This document shows, piece after piece, positions 1 through 11,822 of a stretch of DNA of 41,804 bases. The notes below the pieces were generated by a model. It worked only from the letters and a program-made list of their open reading frames with translations, was not told where the DNA came from and did not search any database. How positions within the stretch are numbered: position 1 is the first letter of the stretch; every line of letters starts with the position of its first letter. The DNA is taken from positions 1 through 41,804 of the forward strand of contig JAUHXL010000008.1 of the NCBI GenBank assembly GCA_030426945.1, read 5' to 3'. Both the position numbers and the translations under genes were made by a program. The stretch comes from a bacterium. GTDB taxonomy: Bacteria; Myxococcota_A; Bradymonadia; UBA7976; UBA1532.

Positions 1-475
1 CGTCCTCCCCGCGCGCCCGCAGCTCCTCCCAGCGGCGCGCCGCGCGGGCGGCGGGGCTGGCGGTGAGGAAGATCTTCACCTCGGCGTCGGGGAACACCAC
101 CGTGCCGATGTCGCGGCCGTCGAGCACGGAGTCCCGCGCGCGGCCCAGGCTGCGCTGCAGCTCGAGCAGACCCGCGCGCACGGCCGGGATGGCCGCGTAG
201 CGGCTCGACGCGGCGCTCATCGCCGGCGTGCGGATCGCCGACGACACGTCCTCGCCGTCGAGCAGGATGGCGTCCGGGCGCACCTCGATCACCAGCTCGC
301 GCACGAAGGCGCCCAGGCGCGGATCGTCGGTCGCGAGGCCGGCGCGCGTCGCGGCCAGGGCCACCGTGCGGTACAGCGCGCCGGTGTCCAGGCGCACGAA
401 GCCGAGGGACTCGGCCAGGCGCGCGCTGATGGTGCTCTTGCCGGCGCCGGCGGGGCCGTCGATGGCGACGATCAT
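1..475 (-). CDS. cmk: Cytidylate kinase, partial (C-terminus beyond window start)
   Basis: Reverse-strand translation from ATG at 475: MIVAIDGPAGAGKSTISARLAESLGFVRLDTGALYRTVAL...DGRDIGTVVFPDAEVKIFLTASPAARAARRWEE; P-loop and DGRDIGT motif typical of Cmk. Not in the ORF track as an intact ORF because it runs off the edge. Confidence 0.95.
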   Translation of the reverse strand, partial: MIVAIDGPAGAGKSTISARLAESLGFVRLDTGALYRTVALAATRAGLATDDPRLGAFVRELVIEVRPDAILLDGEDVSSAIRTPAMSAASSRYAAIPAVRAGLLELQRSLGRARDSVLDGRDIGTVVFPDAEVKIFLTASPAARAARRWEELRARGED

Positions 476-1740
476 CGGTCTGTGCTCCAACGCTCGTGCA
501 GCGCCGCGGCGAAGCCCGGATAGGACACGGCGGCGCAGGCGGGGTCGTCGAGGATCACCGGGCCGTCGGCGACGAGGCCGGCGACGGTGAACGCGAGGGC
601 GACGCGGTGGTCGTCGTGGGCGCGCACGGAGCCGCCGCCCAGCCGGGGCACCCCCTCGATGGCCCAGCCGTCGGGGGTGGTGTCCACCCGGGCGCCGAGC
701 GCGCGCAGGCCCTCGGCCATCGCGGCGATGCGGTCGCTCTCCTTCACCCGCAGCTCGGCGGCGTCGCGCACGCGCGTCTCGCCTCGCGCGGTGGCGGCCA
801 ACAGGGCGACCAGCGGCAGCTCGTCCAGCGCGCGCAGGGCCAGATCCCCCCCGATGTCCGCGCCCACGAGCCCGTCGCAGCGCAGACGCAGGGTGCCCAC
901 CGGCTCCCCGCACCAGTCCTCGACGTCGGCGCGCTCCACCGTCGCGCCCATGGCCTCGAGGACGTCGAGGAAGCCGGTGCGCGTGGGGTTCAGCCCGACG
1001 TCGACGAGGCGCAGGTCGCTGCCGGGCGCGAGGGCGCACGCGGCCAACCAGAACGCGGCGCTCGACAGATCGCCGGGCAGCCGCGCGTCGGTGGCCGGCA
1101 GGCGCTCGGGCGGCCGCACCGTGACGCGCAGGCCGTCCACGGCGAGATCCACCCCGCGGCCCCCCAGCATGCGCTCGGTGTGGTCACGGCTGGGGCCCGA
1201 CTCGACCACGGTGGTGGGACCCTCGGCCAGCAGGCCGGCCAGCAGCGCGGCGCTCTTGAGCTGCGCGCTGGCGACGGGCGGCCGCACGGTGGCCCCGCGC
1301 AGCGGGCCGCCGTTGACCTGGACGGGCGGGCGCCCGTCCGCGGCGGGCCGAACGTCCGCGCCCAGGGGCGCCAGGACGTCGGCCACCCGCCGCATCGGGC
1401 GGCGGCGCAGCGAGGCGTCGCCGTCGAGCACGAAGCGACCGGCCTGGCCCGCGAGGATGCCGGTCATCAGCCGCATGGTGGTGCCGCTGTTGCCGCAGTC
1501 GAGGGCGGCGTCGGTCGGGCGGAGGCCACGCAGGCCGACGCCCTCGACCACCACGGCGTCGGCCTCGTCGTGGCACGCCACGCCCAGGGCCTCGAGCACC
1601 CGCCGCGTGCTGGCCAGGTCGGCGCCGGCGCCCAGGCCGCGCACGATCGAGCGCCCCTCGGCGAGGGCGGCCAGCATCAACGCGCGGTGCCCGATCGACT
1701 TGTCGCCCGGCACCCGCACCGTGCCGCTCAGACGTCCCAT
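472..1740 (-). CDS. aroA: 3-phosphoshikimate 1-carboxyvinyltransferase (EPSP synthase)
   Basis: 422 aa; VPGDKSIGHRALMLAALAEG, GNSGTTMRLMTGIL, LPGDLSSAAFWLAAC, RVKESDRIAAMAEGL; 4-nt overlap with cmk start. Confidence 0.97.
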   Translation of the reverse strand: MGRLSGTVRVPGDKSIGHRALMLAALAEGRSIVRGLGAGADLASTRRVLEALGVACHDEADAVVVEGVGLRGLRPTDAALDCGNSGTTMRLMTGILAGQAGRFVLDGDASLRRRPMRRVADVLAPLGADVRPAADGRPPVQVNGGPLRGATVRPPVASAQLKSAALLAGLLAEGPTTVVESGPSRDHTERMLGGRGVDLAVDGLRVTVRPPERLPATDARLPGDLSSAAFWLAACALAPGSDLRLVDVGLNPTRTGFLDVLEAMGATVERADVEDWCGEPVGTLRLRCDGLVGADIGGDLALRALDELPLVALLAATARGETRVRDAAELRVKESDRIAAMAEGLRALGARVDTTPDGWAIEGVPRLGGGSVRAHDDHRVALAFTVAGLVADGPVILDDPACAAVSYPGFAAALHERWSTDR

Positions 1741-2675
1741 GTCCCCTCGCCCGCCGCCCCCGGCGGCGCGCCAACATAGTCGCCGAGGTGCGCTCGATCA
1801 ACGGGCGGCGCGAACCACCGGACCCCGTCGAGGGCGCGGAACCAGGTGCGCTGGCGCCGGGCGTAGCGGCGGGTTGCGGTCTTCATGCGCGTGCGCGCCT
1901 CGTCGATCGTGGTCTCGCCGGCCAGCGCGGCGGCGACCAGGCGATAGCCGATGGCCTGCAGGCTGCGCAGCTCGGGGCCGAAGCCCGCCTCCACGAGGCC
2001 GCGCACCTCGTCGACGAACCCGGCGCGGAACATGGCGTCCACGCGCCGTTCGATGCGCACGTCGAGATCGGCGCGGGGGCGGTCGAGGCCCACGAGGATC
2101 GCGGCGTGGCGCGGCGTGGTCGGCGTGTGCTCGATCTGCCAGGCCGACAACGTGCGGCCGGTGCTGCGGTGCACGCCGAGCGCGCGCTCGATGCGCTGCC
2201 CGTCGGCGGGCCCGATGCGGGCGGCCGCCTCGGGATCCACCGCCGCCAGCTCGGCGTGCAGGGTCGCCGCCTCGCCCGCCGCCAGGCGCGCGCGCAGGGC
2301 CGCGCGGACGTGGGGGGCGATGGGCGGCGCGGGGCACAGGCCCTCGAGCAGGGCGCGCAGGTACAGGCCGGTGCCGCCGCAGACCACCACGCGCCGCCCG
2401 CGCGCCCGAACCGAGGCGATCGCCGCGTCGGCCAGCCGGGCATAGCCCGCCGCGTCGATGGGCTGGTCGGGTGGGGCCACGTCGATCAGGTGGTGCGGTA
2501 CGCCGCCCAGCTCGTCGGGTCGCGCCTTGCCGGTGCCGATGTCGAGGCCCACGTAGAGCTGGCTGGCGTCGCAGCCGACGATCTCGGCGTCGAGCCAGCG
2601 GGCCAGCTCGGCGGCGAGCGCGGTCTTGCCCGCCGCGGTGGGCCCCACCACGACGACCAGCGGCGGGGGCGTCAC
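1728..2675 (-). CDS. miaA: tRNA dimethylallyltransferase
   Basis: GTG start at 2675: VTPPPLVVVVGPTAAGKTALAAELARWLDAEIVGCDASQLYVGLDIGTGKARPDELGGVPHHLIDV; 315 aa; start overlaps mutL stop by 4 nt. Confidence 0.95.
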   Translation of the reverse strand: MTPPPLVVVVGPTAAGKTALAAELARWLDAEIVGCDASQLYVGLDIGTGKARPDELGGVPHHLIDVAPPDQPIDAAGYARLADAAIASVRARGRRVVVCGGTGLYLRALLEGLCPAPPIAPHVRAALRARLAAGEAATLHAELAAVDPEAAARIGPADGQRIERALGVHRSTGRTLSAWQIEHTPTTPRHAAILVGLDRPRADLDVRIERRVDAMFRAGFVDEVRGLVEAGFGPELRSLQAIGYRLVAAALAGETTIDEARTRMKTATRRYARRQRTWFRALDGVRWFAPPVDRAHLGDYVGAPPGAAGEGTWDV

Positions 2676-4750
2676 GCGGGATCCTGCAGGCGTCGCCGCA
2701 GCTCGTCCTCGGTCAGGACGAACACCAGGGGGCGACGCCCCGGCGGCCGGGACCGCACGGCCTGCAGCCGGCGCAGCAACCCGGCCTCGGGCGGCGGCGC
2801 CAGCGGCCCGTCGGCCACGCGCTCGGCGACGAGCAGGCGCAGGCGGCCGGCGGCCTCGGCGTCGCGGGTGTCGAGCGCGAGCGCGTCCCGCAGCAGATCC
2901 TCGGCCGCCTCGGCGGGTACGCCCGGCGGCAGCGACTCGATCGCGTACGTCGCGCCGCCGAAGGGCGCGGCGACGAGGCCGACGGTCGACAGCAGGCGCG
3001 CGCCGGCGCTCAGCCGCGCCCGCGCGTCCGCGTCCAGCTCGACGGTGGGCGGCGGCGACAGCGTCTGGGGCGGCGGATCGTCGGCCAGCGCGTCGAAGGC
3101 CACGCGGACGCGCGCCTCGCGCAGGTCCAAGCCGACCAGGCCGTCCGCGGCGGCGCACAGCCAGAGGCCGGCGACGACCCCGAGCGGGGCCAGCGCCCCG
3201 AGGGGCAGGTCGGCGACCGTCGGGCGGGGTCCGACCGACGGGCGCTCGGGCGGCGCGGGCGTCGAGGGGCGGGGCCGCCCACCCACCGGGCCGGGCGGCG
3301 GGCCGGCCCGGTGCGGCCCCGCGGCGCCGACGCCTTGGGGCGCGGCCGCCGGGGCGCTGGGCGGCGCCTGGTCCTGGGGATCGGGGCCCGAGCCCGGCGC
3401 GTGCGTCGACCGGGGGATGGGCTCGTCGCGGGGAGGACGCGCCCCCACCGGCGCCGGCGGCTCCGCGGGCGGCGCCGGCCTCGCGATGCCGAGCCCGAGC
3501 TGGGCATCGGGCGCCGGGGACCGCTGCCCCACCGGCACCGGCCGCGGCACCGCCCGGTTGGGGCGGCCCGGGGCGCCGCCCACCGCGCGCTGGCTGCCCA
3601 GCTTCTCCATGACGTCGAAGATGCGACGGCGGTGGGCGTCGAGCCCCGCCGCCCTCCCCGTCGGCGGGGCGGCGGGGGCCGGGGGCGCGTCCGCCTCCGG
3701 CCCCGGCGCCCCGAGGGTGTAGGCGCGCTCCTGCGACCCGGCGGCGGGGGCCGGCTTCGACCACGGATCGGCACGCAGCACCGCGTCGAGCGCCCGCCCG
3801 ACCAGCCGGTGCAGGGCGCGCGTGTCGACGAAGCGCACCTCGGTCTTGGCCGGGTGGACGTTGACGTCCACGGCCTCGGCCGGCAGCCGCAGTCGCAGCA
3901 CGACGAAGGGGTGCCGCCCCCGCTGCAGGCGCTGACCGTAGGCGGCCTGCACCGCCGCCATGATCACGCGGTCGCGCACGAACCGGCCGTTGACGAAGGT
4001 GTGGTAGTGCCGCGCCGTGCCGCGCGCCTCGTCGGGCGGCCCCAGCAGGCCGTCGAGGCCGAAGGGCCCCGCGACATCGACCGGCACCAGCCGCCCGGCG
4101 AGCGGCTGCCCGAAGATCGCCTCGACGCGCGCGGCCAGGGTCTCGTGGCGCGGCAGGTCGAAGCTGGTGCGGCCGTCCTTGACGAACCGGAACGCGACGC
4201 CGGGGTAGCAGAGCGCGATGCGCTGAACGGCGTCCGAGACGTGCGAAGCCTCCGTCGCCTCCTTCTTCAGAAACTTCAACCGAGCCGGGACGTTGAAGAA
4301 GAGATCCTCGACCAGCACCTCAGTGCCGACCGGGCCCGGCGCCTCGATGACCGTCGGCTCCGCCCCGCCCTCGACCTGCACCCGCAGCGCGCCGACCGCG
4401 CCGGCCTCGCGCGTGCGGATCGAGAAGCGGCTGACCGACGCGATCGAGGGCAGCGCCTCGCCTCGGAAGCCCAGCGTCATGATGTGGGCCAGATCGCGCG
4501 CGGTCTTCAGCTTGCTCGTCGCGTGGCGCCGCACGGCCAGCAGCGCGTCCTCGCGCCCCATGCCGTGCCCGTCGTCCACCACGCGCAGCCGCTTCACCCC
4601 GCCGGCGACGATCTCGACGGTGATGGCGGTGGCGCCGGCGTCCACCGCGTTCTCGAGCAGCTCCTTGGCGACCGAGGCCGGGCGCTCGACCACCTCGCCC
4701 GCCGCGATCTGGTTGGCCAGCTTCTCGTCGAGGATCTGAATGCGGCCCAC
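2672..4750 (-). CDS. mutL: DNA mismatch repair protein MutL
   Basis: GRIQILDEKLANQIAAGEVVERPASVAKELLENAVDAGA...GHGMGREDALLAVRRHATSK...GFRGEALPSIASVS; Pro/Ala-rich linker then C-terminal domain. Start uncertain (GTG 4750 or upstream ATG 4777). Confidence 0.95.
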   Translation of the reverse strand: MGRIQILDEKLANQIAAGEVVERPASVAKELLENAVDAGATAITVEIVAGGVKRLRVVDDGHGMGREDALLAVRRHATSKLKTARDLAHIMTLGFRGEALPSIASVSRFSIRTREAGAVGALRVQVEGGAEPTVIEAPGPVGTEVLVEDLFFNVPARLKFLKKEATEASHVSDAVQRIALCYPGVAFRFVKDGRTSFDLPRHETLAARVEAIFGQPLAGRLVPVDVAGPFGLDGLLGPPDEARGTARHYHTFVNGRFVRDRVIMAAVQAAYGQRLQRGRHPFVVLRLRLPAEAVDVNVHPAKTEVRFVDTRALHRLVGRALDAVLRADPWSKPAPAAGSQERAYTLGAPGPEADAPPAPAAPPTGRAAGLDAHRRRIFDVMEKLGSQRAVGGAPGRPNRAVPRPVPVGQRSPAPDAQLGLGIARPAPPAEPPAPVGARPPRDEPIPRSTHAPGSGPDPQDQAPPSAPAAAPQGVGAAGPHRAGPPPGPVGGRPRPSTPAPPERPSVGPRPTVADLPLGALAPLGVVAGLWLCAAADGLVGLDLREARVRVAFDALADDPPPQTLSPPPTVELDADARARLSAGARLLSTVGLVAAPFGGATYAIESLPPGVPAEAAEDLLRDALALDTRDAEAAGRLRLLVAERVADGPLAPPPEAGLLRRLQAVRSRPPGRRPLVFVLTEDELRRRLQDPA

Positions 4751-4903
4751 GCGGCGCCTCCGTCGAAGGGGCGCCATTGAACCCCAGGGGCGCCCGCCGG
4801 GCAACCGGTGGTGGCGGTGGTGGAGCCAGCGCCGCGCTGGGCTCGCCCGGCCGCGGGCGGCGCCGACGACCACGGCGTGCGGCGCCGCGGTGATCGACCG
4901 TGC

Positions 4904-5791
4904 CTACGTGCCGGCGCGGCGGTGAGCCTCGGCGAGGGCGCGCTCGACCATGCGGTGGGGCGCGTCGTCGGGCCGCCGGCCGGTGGCGACGGCGACCGCG
5001 CGGATGGGGACGACGGACTCCCCGATCTCGAAGCTGCTGAGGGTCACCTGGCGGCTCAGCTTCTCGGCGACGGCGCGGGCGCGCGGCTCGGCCACGTCGG
5101 CGAGCAGGACACCGAAGGCGGCGCGGTCGAGGCGACCGAGGATGTCGACCCGGCGCAGGCGCGTGCGCAGCAGGTTGGCCACCAGCGACACCGCGTTCTC
5201 GGCGGCCTGGTCGTGCAGACGGGCCTCGAGATCGGCGAAGCGGTCGATGGCGATCACCACCAGCGCGAAGGTGCGCTCGCCGTCGAACCAGGCCTCGAGC
5301 GTCTCGGTGAAGGCCGCGCGGTGGCGGGTGCGGGTGAGGCCGTCGAGCCGGGTGAGGTCGGTGAGCTCGGTGGTGACCAGCCGGTCGAGCTGCTCCGCCT
5401 GCAGGAAGCGGAAGAGGGTGCCGCCGAGGCGGACGATGTTGCCGTGCTCGAGGACGGCGCTGCCGACCCGGTGGTCGTCCACGAAGGTGCCGTTCGTGCT
5501 GTCCAGATCGCGCACCGACCAGCCCTCTGGGCGCTCGAAGAACTCCGCGTGGCAGCGACTGACCGACAGGCTCGGGATGCGCACGCGGGCGTCGTCGGCC
5601 CGGCCCGCCTCGTAGGTCCCCCCGATGAGGTCGATGCGCCGACCGACGTGCTCGCCATAGATCTCGAGCAGACAGGCCGGCCACCGCGCGCGCTCGGGCA
5701 CCATCAGGTCGAGGGTGCAGACGCCCTCGCCGGCGCCGCCGCCGATGTCCACCGTCGCTTCGTCGTCCGTCGGCCTGTCTTCGCGACTCAT
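4904..5791 (-). CDS. FHA-domain protein with C-terminal degenerate GGDEF-like domain
   Basis: ATG 5791, 295 aa. FHA: GGTYEAGRADDARVRIPSLSVSRCHAEFFERPEGWSVRDLDSTNGTFVDDHRV. GGDEF-like: LTRLDGLTRTRHRAAFTETLE...DILGRLDRAAFGVLLADV (DRAAF where GGDEF is expected). Confidence 0.85.
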   Translation of the reverse strand: MSREDRPTDDEATVDIGGGAGEGVCTLDLMVPERARWPACLLEIYGEHVGRRIDLIGGTYEAGRADDARVRIPSLSVSRCHAEFFERPEGWSVRDLDSTNGTFVDDHRVGSAVLEHGNIVRLGGTLFRFLQAEQLDRLVTTELTDLTRLDGLTRTRHRAAFTETLEAWFDGERTFALVVIAIDRFADLEARLHDQAAENAVSLVANLLRTRLRRVDILGRLDRAAFGVLLADVAEPRARAVAEKLSRQVTLSSFEIGESVVPIRAVAVATGRRPDDAPHRMVERALAEAHRRAGT

Positions 5792-6141
5792 CGTCCGCTT
5801 CTCCGGCCCTCCGCCCCGCGCGGCACCTGCGCCACCAGACGGGTGTCGATCGTGACCGCCCCCGGCCCGACGACGACCAGACCATACCACGGCTCGAACC
5901 CGGTCTTGCGCAGCTCGAGCCGCCGCGGCCCCTCGGGCAACCGCACGACGCCCTGCGCGTAGCCGTCGACGCGGCCGAGGAAGCGGCCATCGACGAAGAG
6001 ATCCGCGTCCGGCGGATCCACCTGCACCCGGACGAAGCCGAGGCCGGGCGGCGGCGGAGGCAGTTCCCCCTGGCCCGAGACGACGCGGGTGCCACCGCAG
6101 CCGACGAGCAACAGGGCGAGCACGGCCAGGCGACGGGTCAT
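5788..6141 (-). CDS. PEGA-domain lipoprotein
   Basis: ATG 6141, 117 aa: MTRRLAVLALLLVGCGG (lipobox) ... GFVRVQVDPPDADLFVDGRFLGRVDGYAQGVVRLPEGPRRLELRKTGFEPW (PEGA); ATGA overlap with the FHA gene. Confidence 0.8.
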   Translation of the reverse strand: MTRRLAVLALLLVGCGGTRVVSGQGELPPPPPGLGFVRVQVDPPDADLFVDGRFLGRVDGYAQGVVRLPEGPRRLELRKTGFEPWYGLVVVGPGAVTIDTRLVAQVPRGAEGRRSGR

Positions 6142-6866
6142 CGGATCACCACCACCAGGCCGCCCCGGATCCGGCCGAGGAACAGGGGGGCGACGTCGCC
6201 CCCCGCGACGGCGAGCACGCCGCGGCCGGCCGCCCGGGCGGTGATGCGCGCCGGTCGGTCGCCGACCAGCCCCTCGGGCGCGTCGGTCGCGTCGCGCACC
6301 CAGGCCACGCCCTCGGCGCCGATCGGATCGGTGGGCAGCCCGGCGAAGACCGACGCGCCGTCCGGCCCGGTCAGGCGCACGCGCAGGGCGGGCGAGGCGC
6401 CGCCCTCGACCTGCACGACGAGGCCGGTCGGAGCGCCCGCCTCCGCCGGCAGCCGCGGGGGGGGCGCGCCGGCGACGGCCGCGGGGATCCACGCGAGGTC
6501 GACGCGCGCCGGCAGGTGCACGGTGCCGTCGGAGAAGGTGCGGGCCGCGTCGGCGCGGTAGGCGCGGACGGCCGCGTCGAGGGCCGGTGTGAGGGTCTCG
6601 ACCTGCCCCAGGCGGGCGGCCGCGTCCAGCCGCACGCGGGCCAACAGTCGGCGCAGCCGCGCTTGCGCGTCGCCCTTGGCGATCTCGTAGGGATCCCCGT
6701 CGGTCAGGGCGCCGGTGGGCGACAGGATGCGGGGCGTCCCGACGCCGAGGGCGCGGACGGTGCCGTGGGTCCAGTCGATGGTGCCGTCGTCGGTCGTCTC
6801 TTCCACCGGCGCGGCCCCCACGAGGGCCAGCGCCAGCGCGGCGGCGGCCCAGCGAACGCCCGCCAC
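6138..6866 (-). CDS. Secreted/periplasmic protein, LPP20/FlgO-like (weak)
   Basis: GTG start 6866, ~242 aa, N-terminal signal (VAGVRWAAAALALALVGAAP); AKGDAQARLRRLLARVRLDAAARL resembles LPP20-type proteins. 4-nt overlap with downstream PEGA gene. Confidence 0.55.
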   Translation of the reverse strand: MAGVRWAAAALALALVGAAPVEETTDDGTIDWTHGTVRALGVGTPRILSPTGALTDGDPYEIAKGDAQARLRRLLARVRLDAAARLGQVETLTPALDAAVRAYRADAARTFSDGTVHLPARVDLAWIPAAVAGAPPPRLPAEAGAPTGLVVQVEGGASPALRVRLTGPDGASVFAGLPTDPIGAEGVAWVRDATDAPEGLVGDRPARITARAAGRGVLAVAGGDVAPLFLGRIRGGLVVVIR

Positions 6867-6867
6867 C

Positions 6868-8409
<1,542 letters not shown>

Positions 8410-8446
8410 CGGGCGTCCTCCGCGGCGTCGGTGGGGCGGCGCGCCC

Positions 8447-10015
<1,569 letters not shown>

Positions 10016-10028
10016 CTAGCCTGCGCCG

Positions 10029-11474
10029 ATGCCCTGCTGGTTGTTGCTGGTCGTGCTCGGCGCGCCCGCCCCGGGTGTGCTCGAGGTGCGGTCGCCGGAT
10101 TACGGCGCCACGGTGTCGATCGACCGGCGGCCGGTGGGCAAGGTGCCGCTGCCCCCATGGCCGCTGCCGGCCGGACTGCACCGCGTCGAGGTGCGGGCGG
10201 TGGGGCGCCCGGCGTGGCGCCGTACGGTGCTCGTCGCGCCCGGCGCGCGGGTGGTGCTGACCGTCGAGCTGCCCCCCGCCCCTCCGGCCCCGCCGCCGAT
10301 GGCGGTGGCCGTCGACGCGCCGCCCGCGCCCACCCTGCGGGGCGCGGTGGGGCTGCGCTGGGCGCACGACGGCGCGCGGGGCGATCTCGACCTGGCGCAG
10401 CGGTGGCGGCTGACGGTCGCGCCGGCGCCGCGTTGGGCGGCGGCGGTGGCGGTGGGCGCGCGCAGCGACGTGGCGGGGGACGCGCCGGCGCTGCAGGGGG
10501 CCCCCTGGCGGGCGACCGACGGTCGGGTGCGGGTGCTCGAGGCCACGCTGGAGCGCCGCTTCGCGGCGGGCGCGGTGCTCGGGGGGCGGCAGCTCGGGCG
10601 CGGCCCCGGTGGGCGTGCCTATCGGTTCGACGGGCTGCGGGGGCGGTCGACCCTGGGACCCACGGTGGAGGCCCACCTGGGGCGGCGAGCCGAGCCGCTG
10701 GGCGCGACGCCGGACGCGCCCCGCCTGGGGGGCGCGCGCGCCGCGATCGACCGCGACGCCTGGCGGCTGGAGGGCGCCTATCTGTTCCACGGGGCGCATC
10801 ACCTGGACGCCGAGGCGCGCTGGCGACCCCGTCCGCTGCAGATCAGCCTGGGCGCCTGGCTGGCGGACGCGGCCCTCGTCGAGGGACGGGGCGCGCTGGC
10901 CGGTCGTTGGGGTGCCCTGAGCGCGCGGGCCGAGGGGCGGCTGCATCGCGCGCCCCCGACCCCCTTCGACCTGCTCGCGGCCATCGGTCTGTTGCCCGAC
11001 GAGGACGCCGCGCGCTGGCGCGAAGGGCGGCTGGGGGTGGGCTTTGCGCCCGACGCGTGGACGGCGACCGCGGACGCCGGGCTGCGGGCGCGCGCCGACG
11101 GCTGGCGCCGCTGGGACGCGGCGGCCCGGGTGGCGCGGCGCCTGGGGGCCAGCGAGGTGGGCGCCCGCGGGCGGGGCCTGTGGGGCGAGGGTCGGCCGCC
11201 GGACGGGCCGGCGCTGCGCTCCGCGGTGCACGGCGCGGCGGAGGGGGCGTGGGCCGACGGACGCTGGCGGCTGGCGCTCAGCGGCGGCGTGGCCCGGATC
11301 GATCCGGTGGGCGCCGCGGCGCGGACGCTGCCCGAGGGGTCGTTGCGGCTCGAGGTGGGCCTGGTGGACGACCTGGCGCTGCGCTTCGACGCGGGGGTCG
11401 CCGCGGCGCACCCGAGCTGGATCGAGGGCGGTGGTCCCCTGCTGCAGGGCGGGCTGGCCGTGGTGCTGCGATGA
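10029..11474 (+). CDS. PEGA-like N-terminal domain plus predicted outer-membrane beta-barrel-like protein
   Basis: 481 aa; signal peptide, VLEVRSPDYGATVSIDRRPVGKVPLPPWPLPAGLHRVEVRAVG (PEGA), then alternating amphipathic stretches ending ...LLQGGLAVVLR. Confidence 0.6.
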   Translation: MPCWLLLVVLGAPAPGVLEVRSPDYGATVSIDRRPVGKVPLPPWPLPAGLHRVEVRAVGRPAWRRTVLVAPGARVVLTVELPPAPPAPPPMAVAVDAPPAPTLRGAVGLRWAHDGARGDLDLAQRWRLTVAPAPRWAAAVAVGARSDVAGDAPALQGAPWRATDGRVRVLEATLERRFAAGAVLGGRQLGRGPGGRAYRFDGLRGRSTLGPTVEAHLGRRAEPLGATPDAPRLGGARAAIDRDAWRLEGAYLFHGAHHLDAEARWRPRPLQISLGAWLADAALVEGRGALAGRWGALSARAEGRLHRAPPTPFDLLAAIGLLPDEDAARWREGRLGVGFAPDAWTATADAGLRARADGWRRWDAAARVARRLGASEVGARGRGLWGEGRPPDGPALRSAVHGAAEGAWADGRWRLALSGGVARIDPVGAAARTLPEGSLRLEVGLVDDLALRFDAGVAAAHPSWIEGGGPLLQGGLAVVLR

Positions 11475-11767
11475 GGCTGATCGCCTGCGCGCTGCTGATC
11501 CTCACCGGCTGCCGCGGCCCGGCGCCCGCGCCGCCCCCGGCGCGACCGGCCGATCACGATCTGCCCTTCCCCGTCGACCACGCCCCGGGCGACGACTGCG
11601 CCCGCTGCCACGGTCCGGACGCCTGCGTCCGGTGCCACCTCGAGCGGGCCCCCCGAGATCACGGCCCGGCCTTCGCCGGCGTCGCGCACGGCGTCGCGGC
11701 CCGCGTCGACGCGGCCCGCTGCGGCGCCTGCCACACCGCCGACGCCTGCGCCTTGTGCCACCGCTGA
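11471..11767 (+). CDS. Small tetraheme c-type cytochrome lipoprotein
   Basis: ATG 11471, 98 aa; MRLIACALLILTGC lipobox; four CXXCH motifs: CARCH, CVRCH, CGACH, CALCH; 4-nt overlap with upstream gene. Confidence 0.85.
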   Translation: MRLIACALLILTGCRGPAPAPPPARPADHDLPFPVDHAPGDDCARCHGPDACVRCHLERAPRDHGPAFAGVAHGVAARVDAARCGACHTADACALCHR

Positions 11768-11822
11768 GGGAGCGGCGCGGGCGCGATTGCCGCGCGGGCG
11801 ACCGCTGTGCCAGCATGGCGCC

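Noticed and set aside
587-4780. 1397-aa plus-strand ORF (and the 427-aa ORF at 496..1779, 644-aa ORF at 1788..3722)
   Set aside because: Antisense to aroA, miaA and mutL, with low-complexity Arg/Ala/Pro-rich translations. A typical artefact of high-GC DNA, where stop codons are rare on all frames.
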